6,846 bases of DNA, taken from positions 1-6,846 of the forward strand of contig SXVE01000018.1 of the NCBI GenBank assembly GCA_005790265.1, read 5' to 3'. Position 1 is the stretch's first letter, and the number at the start of each line of letters is the position of its first letter. The translations under genes and the position numbers were made by a program. Shown piece after piece: positions 1 through 5,881 of the stretch. Below the pieces are notes generated by a model. The model was not told where the DNA came from. It did not search any database and worked only from the letters and a program-made list of their open reading frames with translations. This stretch comes from Acidobacteriota bacterium (GTDB taxonomy: Bacteria > Acidobacteriota > Blastocatellia > Pyrinomonadales > Pyrinomonadaceae).

Positions 1-524
1 GCCTGCTTGATGATCTCCGTCGCGGCAACTGTCTTGCCCGAATTCATACAAGTTCCCGCAACAATCACAATCGGTGCGGATTGTTCGAGCGAATTCGCAG
101 GCTTCAAAGCATCTTTCCCGATATTCAAAACCTCACCGTTTTCATTGGATGCAATTCCCAAAACTTCCACCTCAATCGCGTCCGACAAAGAAGAATGATG
201 CCCGCTGCACACGCCGATCAAACCGCCCATATTCAGCAGATTTAATTTGTCGCCCGCTTTTACCGCATCGGGAACGTCACCGACAAAACCTTTCAAAGCG
301 CGGCGTTTGCCCAATACGCCGAACAAAACATCATTGCGATTAATCTTCGCAAGTCGCCCGTTCGGAAGCTCAAGATTGCCGTAAGTCACCGATTCGCTCA
401 ACGCTTTCACAACCACGACATCGCCTGCTTTCGGTTGGTTGTTTTCATTAATCACGCCGATTGTTTTACTCAATTTAAGCGGCGAAGTCGCCGAACCGAT
501 TTTGTCTGCTTCTAAAGTTTGCAT
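1..524 (-). CDS. Unrecognised P-loop NTPase-like protein, N-terminal 174 residues (partial)
   Basis: This reading frame is open from an ATG at 522-524 to the left edge, so the C-terminal part is missing. I do not recognise the family. The first ~130 residues are rich in short beta strands and glycines and look like a small beta-barrel domain, with a conserved-looking stretch NMGGLIGVCSG at residues 98-108. They lead into a hydrophobic strand and a phosphate-binding loop, APIVIVAGTCMNSGKT (residues 150-165). The G-x5-GKT spacing resembles SIMIBI-class NTPases such as dethiobiotin synthetase (GTDTDVGKT) rather than a standard Walker A motif, so nucleotide binding is a reasonable inference. The substrate and pathway are unknown. 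A weak AAAAAAGG lies about 10 bases before the ATG. The gene follows, on the same strand, the repeat-bounded gap at 525-730, so cotranscription with argG is uncertain. The frame is intact, with codon use like its neighbours. Confidence 0.8.
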   Translation of the reverse strand, partial: MQTLEADKIGSATSPLKLSKTIGVINENNQPKAGDVVVVKALSESVTYGNLELPNGRLAKINRNDVLFGVLGKRRALKGFVGDVPDAVKAGDKLNLLNMGGLIGVCSGHHSSLSDAIEVEVLGIASNENGEVLNIGKDALKPANSLEQSAPIVIVAGTCMNSGKTVAATEIIKQ

Positions 525-540
525 AATCTTAAAACCTTTT

Positions 541-574
541 TTGGAACCACAGATGTTCACAGATGCACACGGAT
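541..574 (+). repeat. Copy 1 of the 10-base-unit CACAGAT repeat
   Basis: The core at 546-574 consists of tandem units CACAGATGTT, CACAGATGCA and CACGGAT, a period of 10 bases. It is the inverted partner of the copy at 667-695, agreeing at 27 of 29 positions by eye, and the similarity extends a few bases outward into TTTTGGAA versus TTTTGAAA. It lies just upstream of the minus-strand gene starting at 524, so it could fall in that gene's leader. Confidence 0.85.
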
Positions 575-666
575 TTTTAAGAGATAAAAACAAAAGGACA
601 AGAGAGGTAAAATAAAAAACTTAAAATATAAAACAGAAGAATTTTATTTGCGCCAATCTTTTCATC
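575..666. other. A/T-rich spacer between inverted repeat copies
   Basis: These roughly 92 bases are very A-rich on the plus strand and contain no convincing open frame. They separate two inverted 29-base repeats and together with them form a small non-coding element resembling a MITE. A TATATT-like -10 for the minus-strand gene at 524 might be read here, but no matching -35 was found, so I do not call a promoter. Confidence 0.4.
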
Positions 667-695
667 ATCCGTGTTCATCCGTGAACATCTGTGGT
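667..695 (-). repeat. Copy 2 of the 10-base-unit CACAGAT repeat
   Basis: The reverse complement reads as CACAGATGTT, CACGGATGAA, CACGGAT after a leading AC. It is inverted relative to the copy at 546-574 and in the same orientation as the copy at 1163-1191. With the latter it brackets the GxxExxY gene, lying 36 bases beyond that gene's stop codon. Confidence 0.85.
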
Positions 696-730
696 TTCAA
701 AAATCTTATTTAACGCTTTTGACCGCCGAT

Positions 731-1174
731 TTATAAAGCGATTCGTTTAATTTCCACTCGCGGATTGCCGAAATTTATCAGCAAACAGATTTTTACATTC
801 GTCGCCTTCAGGTAATTTAAACATTGCGCCCGATGCACATCGTCCAAATTCTTCACTGCTTTCAGTTCGACTAAAACTTTGTCCTCGATCCACAAATCCG
901 CTTCGTAAAACCCGACTTCCACGCCTTCATAAAAGACTTTGATTGATTCCTGTTGCTTAACTTCCAAGTTATGTCTCCGAATTTCAAAAGCCAAAGCGTT
1001 TTCATAAACCTTTTCGAGAAACCCGCAGCCCAAAGCATTCGCTACTTTGTAAGCAGAACCGATAATAATTTCAGTAATTTTATTGATTTCAGTCATTGAA
1101 TCATCAGATTCAAAAAGCGATTTCAACAATCCTGATTTATCGTGCTTATCCATAAAAAAATCATCTGTGTTCAT
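731..1174 (-). CDS. GxxExxY family protein (PD-(D/E)XK nuclease-like)
   Basis: The signature G51-F-L-E54-K-V-Y57 gives the family its name. It is followed by D93 (EADLW), then E103-L-K105 in VLVELKAV, which fits the D...ExK core of the PD-(D/E)XK nuclease superfamily, and then RAQCLNYL. Nuclease activity is inferred from fold resemblance; the cellular role of the family is not established. The longest frame is 147 residues. Its first residues (MNTDD) are encoded by the 29-base repeat at 1163-1191, and the family normally begins near the MTEINKITE segment. The likelier start is therefore Met27 (ATG at 1094-1096), giving 121 residues; Met8 is also possible. No Shine-Dalgarno sequence is evident before any of these. 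The gene sits 30 bases past argG on the same strand and is flanked by direct repeat copies, which suggests a late insertion as a small cassette rather than a functional tie to arginine synthesis. Confidence 0.88.
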   Translation of the reverse strand: MNTDDFFMDKHDKSGLLKSLFESDDSMTEINKITEIIIGSAYKVANALGCGFLEKVYENALAFEIRRHNLEVKQQESIKVFYEGVEVGFYEADLWIEDKVLVELKAVKNLDDVHRAQCLNYLKATNVKICLLINFGNPRVEIKRIAL

Positions 1175-1191
1175 CTGTGAAAATCTGTGGT
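1163..1191 (-). repeat. Copy 3 of the 10-base-unit CACAGAT repeat
   Basis: The reverse complement reads as units CACAGATTTT, CACAGATGAA, CACAGAT, differing from copy 2 at about 3 of 29 positions. It lies in the gap between argG and the GxxExxY gene and overlaps the most upstream possible start codon of the latter (1172-1174). It is in direct orientation with the copy at 667-695. Confidence 0.85.
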
Positions 1192-1204
1192 TACATTTCT
1201 TTTC

Positions 1205-2404
1205 TTAATCCATTTTCCGCAACCGCAACCGCAGAGATTGCAGTCGAATAAATCCTTCCGCGTCGAGTTGGTTATACGCTCCCGCGTCGTCTTCAAAGGT
1301 TACGACACGTTCTTTATACAAAGAGTTCAGCGATTTGCGACCTAAGATAGTGACGTTGCCTTTGTATAATTTCAGGCGAACGTCGCCCGAAACGGTTTCC
1401 TGCGTTTGGTCGATCATCGAGCGCAAAATCTCGAATTCCGGCGCGAACCAGAAGCCGTAATAAATTGATTCGGCGAATTTTACGCCCAAAGAATCGCGCA
1501 GGCGCATCACTTCGCGATCCATCGTGATTGATTCGAGCGCGCGATGCGCCGCCTGCAAAATCGTCACGCCCGGAGTTTCATAAACGCCCCTGGATTTCAT
1601 TCCGACGAAACGATTTTCGACCAAATCAACGCGCCCGATGCCGTGTTCGCCACCGATATAATTAAGTTTCGCGAGCATATCAACCGCGCCGTATTTTTCG
1701 CCGTTAATTGCAACGGGTTCGCCTTTTTCAAATGTCAAAATCATTTCTTCTGCCGCGTCTGAAGCCTTTTCCGGCGATTTCGTCAGCAGAAAAATATCTT
1801 CCGGCGGCGCAGCCCAAGGGTCTTCTAGAATGCCGCCTTCGTAGGAAATATGCATCAAATTTCTGTCCATCGAATATGGCTTTTCGGCGGTTGCCGTCAC
1901 GTTGATTCCGTGTTCGGCGCAATACGCGATTAAATCGGCGCGACCTTTAAATTCCCAATGACGCCACGGCGCGACGACTTTGATGTCGGGCTGAAGCGCG
2001 TAATAAGTCAGCTCGAAACGAACCTGATCGTTTCCTTTGCCGGTCGCGCCGTGAGCAACCGCGTCCGCGCCTTCTTTCTGCGCGATTTCGATTTGTTTTC
2101 TGGCAATAACCGGACGCGCCAAACTCGTTCCCAAAAGATAAACACCTTCATAAAGCGCGTTAGCTTTGACGGCTGTCCAGACGAATTCTTTGACAAATTC
2201 TTCGCGCAAATCTTCCACATAAAGTTTCGACGCGCCGGTTTTCAGAGCCTTTTCTTCCAAACCGTCAAGCTCGTCGCCCTGCCCGACATCGGCGCAAAAA
2301 CAAACGACTTCCGCGCCGTATTTCTCTTTGATCCACAACAACATCGCGGAAGTGTCGAGTCCGCCCGAATATGCCAGCACAACTTTATTAATTTTCTTTT
2401 CCAT
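1205..2404 (-). CDS. argG: Argininosuccinate synthase
   Basis: ArgG joins citrulline and aspartate, using ATP, to give argininosuccinate in the penultimate step of arginine synthesis in the cytoplasm. The 399-residue product has the N-type ATP pyrophosphatase P-loop AYSGGLDTS (residues 11-19), YLLGTSLARP (89-98), the signature HGATGKGNDQVRFE (118-131) and the downstream GGILEDPW region, and runs to a normal family C-terminus. The frame can be extended 21 codons upstream to 2467, but those codons come from the heptamer repeat (TAYCLPPTAHYKT) and have no counterpart in ArgG. The ATG at 2402-2404, just before EKKINKVVLAYSGG, is the likely start. No clear Shine-Dalgarno sequence precedes it. The gene lies 80 bases downstream of argR and is probably cotranscribed with it and repressed by arginine-bound ArgR. 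All expected motifs are intact. Confidence 0.98.
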   Translation of the reverse strand: MEKKINKVVLAYSGGLDTSAMLLWIKEKYGAEVVCFCADVGQGDELDGLEEKALKTGASKLYVEDLREEFVKEFVWTAVKANALYEGVYLLGTSLARPVIARKQIEIAQKEGADAVAHGATGKGNDQVRFELTYYALQPDIKVVAPWRHWEFKGRADLIAYCAEHGINVTATAEKPYSMDRNLMHISYEGGILEDPWAAPPEDIFLLTKSPEKASDAAEEMILTFEKGEPVAINGEKYGAVDMLAKLNYIGGEHGIGRVDLVENRFVGMKSRGVYETPGVTILQAAHRALESITMDREVMRLRDSLGVKFAESIYYGFWFAPEFEILRSMIDQTQETVSGDVRLKLYKGNVTILGRKSLNSLYKERVVTFEDDAGAYNQLDAEGFIRLQSLRLRLRKMD

Positions 2405-2413
2405 TGTTTTATA

Positions 2414-2488
2414 GTGAGCGGTAGGCGGTAAGCAGTAAGCAGTGAAAAAACTTTCTTTTCTGCTCACCGCTCACTGCTCACCGCTTAC
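2414..2488. repeat. Heptamer-built inverted repeat between argR and argG
   Basis: The left arm (2414-2444) is four 7-base units, GTGAGCG, GTAGGCG, GTAAGCA, GTAAGCA, plus GTG. The right arm (2461-2488) reads on the opposite strand GTAAGCG, GTGAGCA, GTGAGCG, GTGAGCA. The arms are separated by a 16-base A/T-rich loop. Over 28 paired positions there are about 7 differences, all A/G exchanges, and in the argR-to-argG transcript about four become G-U pairs, so a long RNA hairpin is plausible. The element overlaps the last codons of argR (stop at 2485-2487) and ends about ten bases before the argG ATG. It lacks the compact stem plus U-tract of an intrinsic terminator. Confidence 0.8.
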
Positions 2489-2904
2489 TTATCAAATGTT
2501 TCCCAGATTTTTTTGATAACCGTTTTTTGTTCGTCTTTGCCGCCGACCGCGATGAAAATAGTGTCGTCGCCGGCAATCGTTCCGACAATTTCTTTAATAT
2601 CCATCGCGTCAATCCGCACGGCGACGGCGGAAGCCAGACCGGATTCGCATTTGGCGACGATTAAATTTTCGCCAGCCGTTTGTAAACTCAGTAAACCGAA
2701 CGCGACTGCGTTACGCGGTTTTTGCGGCAGCGCGTAAAAGCCGCCGATTTTGATAATTCCGAGTTCGTCCAAATCGCGCGAAACGCTCGACTGCGTCACG
2801 GAAAATCCTTTATTTTCCAACATTTCGGCGAGTTCTTCCTGTCTGCCGATGTTTTTGGCAGTGATTAATTTTAAGATCGTCGTTTGTCGCCGATTTTTTT
2901 GCAT
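2485..2904 (-). CDS. argR: Arginine repressor ArgR
   Basis: ArgR is a hexameric DNA-binding regulator that, with arginine as corepressor, represses arginine biosynthesis genes. The 139-residue product shows the N-terminal winged-helix domain with the recognition segment TQSSVSRDLDELG (residues 37-49). The C-terminal oligomerisation and arginine-binding domain carries the diagnostic GTIAGDDTIFIA (108-119), where D113 and D114 correspond to the arginine-contacting Asp pair of the family. Length is slightly short of the usual ~150 but both domains are complete. The start is the ATG at 2902-2904 (MQKNRRQ), a typical ArgR beginning. It is the first gene of a minus-strand unit with argG 80 bases downstream. 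The half-site cluster at 2900-2937 overlaps its start and suggests autoregulation. Confidence 0.97.
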   Translation of the reverse strand: MQKNRRQTTILKLITAKNIGRQEELAEMLENKGFSVTQSSVSRDLDELGIIKIGGFYALPQKPRNAVAFGLLSLQTAGENLIVAKCESGLASAVAVRIDAMDIKEIVGTIAGDDTIFIAVGGKDEQKTVIKKIWETFDK

Positions 2905-2937
2905 AAGAATTCGATTTTATGCAAAGTTTCTGCATAA
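2900..2937 (-). promoter_or_regulatory. Candidate ArgR operator (three TGCATAA half-sites)
   Basis: On the plus strand the heptamer TGCATAA occurs at 2900-2906 and 2931-2937, with its exact reverse complement TTATGCA at 2917-2923. The last two form a perfect 7-7-7 palindrome. ARG boxes in characterised bacteria are A/T-rich palindromes with TGAAT- or TGCAT-like half-sites, so a repressor site overlapping the argR start is plausible. The half-site spacing here is not the canonical 18-base box, and an overlapping GAATTCTTATGCA stretch matches that box only partly. Confidence 0.5.
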
Positions 2938-2993
2938 TCAATTCATAGACGCATAGATTAGCGAAATTGTTGCAATAATTCAAAGCGGCTCAA

Positions 2994-2999
2994 TATAAT
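2994..2999 (+). promoter_or_regulatory. Candidate distal promoter (-10 TATAAT) for the transporter operon
   Basis: An exact TATAAT is preceded 18 bases upstream by TTGCAA (2970-2975), four of six matches to the sigma-70 -35 box. It points towards the plus-strand operon and would give a leader of about 155 bases. The -35 is weak and the region is A/T-rich, so the match could be chance. Confidence 0.3.
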
Positions 3000-3020
3000 T
3001 TTTTGAAAATAGTTGCTGAA

Positions 3021-3050
3021 TCTAAAAACCGCCGAAGTTAAAACTGTCAA
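3021..3050 (-). promoter_or_regulatory. Candidate argR promoter
   Basis: On the minus strand an exact TTGACA (plus-strand TGTCAA at 3045-3050) is followed after 18 bases by TTTAGA (3021-3026), a poor -10 with three of six matches. If real, the transcript would begin roughly 110 bases before argR and run through the putative operator. The consensus -35 is the only strong part of the match. Confidence 0.3.
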
Positions 3051-3097
3051 AAGCGCGCGAAAAATTAAAAATCAGCTTTCGCCGAAAATCCTTTGAT

Positions 3098-3126
3098 TGC
3101 GGCATTTTTGAAAATTATCTTATAAT
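3098..3126 (+). promoter_or_regulatory. Candidate proximal promoter for the MgtE-like/Nramp operon
   Basis: An exact TATAAT at 3121-3126 lies 17 bases after TTGCGG (3098-3103). Transcription would start near 3133, about 30 bases ahead of the ATGs at 3162 and 3168. This placement argues against the in-frame GTG at 3129 as start codon, because it would lie upstream of the transcript. Confidence 0.45.
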
Positions 3127-3161
3127 TTGTGGCTGACACGCCGCGCCGCCCAAAATATCAA

Positions 3162-4403
3162 ATGATAATGCTTTCTAAACTATTGAGTTTCAATGTGTTC
3201 GACGCCGAAAATCGCTGCGTGCGGCTGTCCGATTTGTCGGTCGCGCTGCTCGACAGCGACTATCCGCCGATCACGAATATTTTTTTTGAAATGAACAAAA
3301 AGTTGATGAAAGTGGCGTGGAAAAATGTTCAGTCAGTGAATTTGAAAGAGAAAAAGTTTATCATCGCCGATCTCGACAGTGCCGAAGAAGTCTCGCTGGC
3401 AGGAAAAAACGATTACGTTTTGCTCAAACACGAAATTCTCGACGCGCTTTTGCTCGATTTGGAAAATCGCCGACCGATTAGAGCGAATGATTTGCTGATC
3501 GAAAAGGTTGACGCGAACTGGTTGTTGCGCGCGGCGGACAACAGCATCGGCGCGATTTTGCGCCGCATCAGTTTCGGATTTTACAATCACGTCGGCGGCA
3601 ATCTGCTCGATTGGAAATACGTCGAATTTCTGCGCGGCAATCCGGCGGCGGTCAGCAGCGGCGCGGGTTATCATCTGCGCATCACGCGTTTGCCGCCCGG
3701 CGACATCGCGCAGCTCATCAATTATCTGCCGTATCTGCACGCCGCCGAATTGCTCACGCTTTTGCCGAACGAAAAAGCCGTTAAAACGCTGGAAGTTTTG
3801 CCGCTCGAACGCCGCCTGCAAATTTTTGAAGAACTCGACGAAGCGGAAGCGGTCGGTTTACTAGCTTTGATGGCACCCGATGCGGCGGCGGATTTGGTCG
3901 GTCTGCTGCAAACCGAAATGATGAGCAAATATCTCGGTCTGCTGCCGAAAAAACAAAGCGACCGGCTCATCGAACTGCTGCGTTATGCGGACGATACGGT
4001 CGGCGGAATAATGACGAACGATATTGCCTTTTTGCCCGAAAATTTAACGGTCAGCGCGGCGCGGACGCGAATGCGCGAATCGTTCGGCACGGCGGATTTT
4101 ATTTATTTAATTTACGTGATTAGCGACGAACGAGAGCGCACGCTGCGCGGCGTGATTTCGATTAGAAGTTTGTTGAGCGAAGACGACGACCGGAAAATCG
4201 GTGAAATAATGGATCCGTATATTTCGACGCTGAGCGCGTTTGACGAAGTTAATGCGGCGGCTTACCGCGTGGTTGACAGTCAGTTGGCGGCGATGCCGGT
4301 CGTCGGTACAAAACGGGAATTGATCGGCGCGGTCACGATTGATGCGGCGATTATGCAGATTGCGCCGGGCACGAGCGCCGAAACGCTGCGAATTTTTTCA
4401 TGA
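3162..4403 (+). CDS. MgtE_N/CBS-domain sensor protein lacking the MgtE membrane domain
   Basis: From the ATG at 3162 the product has 413 residues and no membrane helix, so it is probably cytoplasmic. The N-terminal ~140 residues look like two PRC-barrel-like segments (near 4-50 and 85-140). Residues ~177-280, from LPPGDIAQLINYLP onward, are an all-helical MgtE intracellular N domain, ending in the hallmark YADDTVGGIM (275-284). Two CBS motifs follow (about 285-345 and 345-400), the first beginning MTNDIAFLPENLTV. In MgtE magnesium channels this N domain plus CBS pair binds Mg2+ and gates a five-helix pore, and here the protein ends where that pore would begin. Its stop overlaps the Nramp-like gene's ATG (ATGA, 4400-4403), indicating translational coupling and probable partnership. 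Sensing of divalent cations or nucleotides is inferred. An in-frame GTG at 3129 and an ATG at 3168 are alternative starts; no Shine-Dalgarno sequence helps to choose. Confidence 0.88.
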   Translation: MIMLSKLLSFNVFDAENRCVRLSDLSVALLDSDYPPITNIFFEMNKKLMKVAWKNVQSVNLKEKKFIIADLDSAEEVSLAGKNDYVLLKHEILDALLLDLENRRPIRANDLLIEKVDANWLLRAADNSIGAILRRISFGFYNHVGGNLLDWKYVEFLRGNPAAVSSGAGYHLRITRLPPGDIAQLINYLPYLHAAELLTLLPNEKAVKTLEVLPLERRLQIFEELDEAEAVGLLALMAPDAAADLVGLLQTEMMSKYLGLLPKKQSDRLIELLRYADDTVGGIMTNDIAFLPENLTVSAARTRMRESFGTADFIYLIYVISDERERTLRGVISIRSLLSEDDDRKIGEIMDPYISTLSAFDEVNAAAYRVVDSQLAAMPVVGTKRELIGAVTIDAAIMQIAPGTSAETLRIFS

Positions 4404-5794
4404 GCAATGAACTGAAACCGGAAGAACTCGAACCCATCGAGCCGGTCACCGCCGGACTGCCGACCGCGCCGCGTCGCCTTTCCGCCGGTTTGCGCGTCAA
4501 CATTCGCGGGCGCAGCATCAAACTGCGCGGATTGAAACGCCAGCCGAAAGGCTTGATGCGCTGGCTTTTGATTTTAGGTCCGGGATTGATCGCCACGAGC
4601 GCCGGAAACGACGCGGGCGGCATCGCGACATACAGTTCCGCCGGTGCTGAATTCGGCTACGATTTAATCTGGGTGATGATCGTGCTGACCGTTTCTTTTG
4701 CCGTCGTGCAGGAAATGTGCGCGCGGCTCGGCGCGGCGACCGGACGCGGATTGCTGGCGCTGATTCGCGAACGTTTCGGCATCGGCTGGACGCTTTTTAC
4801 CGTCGGCATCGTCGTTGTCGCAAACGGCGGCGTGACGTTGAGCGAGTTTGTCGGCATCGGCGCGGCGTCCGAACTTTTGGGCGTCAGCCGTTATATTTCG
4901 GTTCCGATTGGCGCGGTTTTGCTGTGGTATTTGGTTGTTTACGGCTCTTACGCCAAAGTCGAAAAAATATTTCTGTTGATGACGCTCGTTTTTTTCGCTT
5001 ATCCGATAGCCGCATTTATGGGCAAACCCGATTGGACGGCGGTCGCGCACGGCGCATTTGTTCCGACGATAAAACTCGATTCGGCTTACATATTTTTATT
5101 GGTCGGCGTGCTCGGCACAACGATTACGCCGTATATTCAGATTTTTCAGCAGAGTTCGGTCGTCGAACGCGGCGCGGCGCGGCGGCATTACGGACCGGAA
5201 AAAATTGACGCGTATTTCGGATCGGTTTTCTCGAATCTGATGTCAATTTCGATGATTGTCGCGACGGCGGCGACGCTTTTCGCTGTTTCCGGTTCGACCA
5301 AGATTGAATCGGCGGCGGACGCGGCGAAAGCGCTCGAACCGGTTGTCGGCAGTTCGGCGACGACGCTTTTCGCCGTCGGACTTTTGGGCGCGTCTCTGCT
5401 TGCCGGCGCGGTTCTGCCGCTCGCGACTTCTTACGCCGTCAGCGAGGCGTTCGGCATTCCGAAAGGGGTTAATCTCGATTTTCGGCGCGGCAAAACGTTT
5501 TTCAGTATTTTTACAACTTTAATTGTCGTCGGTGCCGGAATCGCTTTGATTCCGAATGTGCCGATTTTTCCGCTGCTCGTCGGCATTCAGGTTTTAAACG
5601 GCGTTTTGCTGCCGCTCGTGCTCGTGTTTATACTGCTTTTAGTTAATGACGAAAGTTTAATGGGCGATCTGAAAAACTCGCGGACGAAAAACGTTCTCGG
5701 TTGGGGAACTTTCGTGATGATTACCGTCGCCGTCGTCGTAATGCTCGGCGGGCAAATGTTAGAAATGTTTGGGTTTAAACTTTTCGGCAATTAG
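4400..5794 (+). CDS. Nramp-family divalent metal transporter, non-canonical metal site
   Basis: This 464-residue integral membrane protein has an Nramp (SLC11)-like layout. A basic ~54-residue cytoplasmic N-tail precedes about 11 hydrophobic helices, beginning LLILGPGLIATSAGNDAGG (residues 56-74) and ending near 455. In canonical Nramps, helix 1 carries DPGN and helix 6 carries MPH, which bind Mn2+ or Fe2+. Here the helix-1 motif is D71-A-G-G74, keeping the Asp but losing Pro and Asn. Helix 6 reads GTTITPY (239-245), with Thr243 at the Met position and Tyr245 at the His position. The thioether ligand that favours soft transition metals is thus absent, so the substrate may be another divalent ion, possibly Mg2+ given the MgtE-like partner. 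This is inference, so I give no mntH symbol. The ATG overlaps the preceding stop by 4 bases and has no Shine-Dalgarno sequence, suggesting coupled translation. Confidence 0.9.
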   Translation: MSNELKPEELEPIEPVTAGLPTAPRRLSAGLRVNIRGRSIKLRGLKRQPKGLMRWLLILGPGLIATSAGNDAGGIATYSSAGAEFGYDLIWVMIVLTVSFAVVQEMCARLGAATGRGLLALIRERFGIGWTLFTVGIVVVANGGVTLSEFVGIGAASELLGVSRYISVPIGAVLLWYLVVYGSYAKVEKIFLLMTLVFFAYPIAAFMGKPDWTAVAHGAFVPTIKLDSAYIFLLVGVLGTTITPYIQIFQQSSVVERGAARRHYGPEKIDAYFGSVFSNLMSISMIVATAATLFAVSGSTKIESAADAAKALEPVVGSSATTLFAVGLLGASLLAGAVLPLATSYAVSEAFGIPKGVNLDFRRGKTFFSIFTTLIVVGAGIALIPNVPIFPLLVGIQVLNGVLLPLVLVFILLLVNDESLMGDLKNSRTKNVLGWGTFVMITVAVVVMLGGQMLEMFGFKLFGN

Positions 5795-5833
5795 ACAATT
5801 AACGAAAAAACACGAAAGTCGGCGGCGATTAAC

Positions 5834-5839
5834 TATAAT
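5834..5839 (+). promoter_or_regulatory. Candidate argH promoter -10 (TATAAT)
   Basis: An exact TATAAT lies in the 188-base gap after the transporter gene, about 145 bases before argH. No good -35 hexamer was found 16-18 bases upstream (CACGAA at 5811-5816). If it is a promoter, the hairpin at 5882-5941 would lie in the argH leader. Confidence 0.35.
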
Positions 5840-5881
5840 CAATGTCGAAAATAAGAGACGCAAATCATAAAGTTTTTGGTG

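Noticed and set aside
74..343. Plus-strand open frame of 89 codons opposite the left-hand P-loop gene
   Set aside because: The minus-strand frame has a coherent domain pattern and P-loop; this one is a low-complexity shadow.
519..526. Single TGCATAA at the start of the left-hand gene as an ArgR site
   Set aside because: Only one half-site is present, created partly by the ATGCAA start. The heptamer also occurs by chance inside the MgtE-like coding region (4351-4357), so a lone copy is not evidence.
546..1191. CRISPR array
   Set aside because: There are three repeat copies in mixed orientation, separated by 92 bases and by a whole gene, with internal 10-base periodicity and no regular spacers.
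731..1191. GxxExxY gene as a transposase of an insertion sequence
   Set aside because: The protein has the PD-(D/E)XK-like GxxExxY pattern and no DDE or HUH transposase motifs, and no target-site duplication could be assigned.
1958..2431. Plus-strand open frame of 157 codons opposite argG
   Set aside because: It is antisense to the strongly conserved ArgG nucleotide-binding region and has no recognisable motif.
3333..3821. Antisense open frame of 162 codons opposite the MgtE-like gene
   Set aside because: It lies wholly opposite a gene with recognisable domains, and its Arg/Gln/Asp-rich product matches nothing I know.
4717..5208. Open frame of 163 codons on the plus strand inside the Nramp-like gene
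   Set aside because: Its product is extremely Arg-rich with no domain, as expected of an out-of-frame reading of GC-rich coding sequence, while the overlapping frame encodes clear membrane helices.
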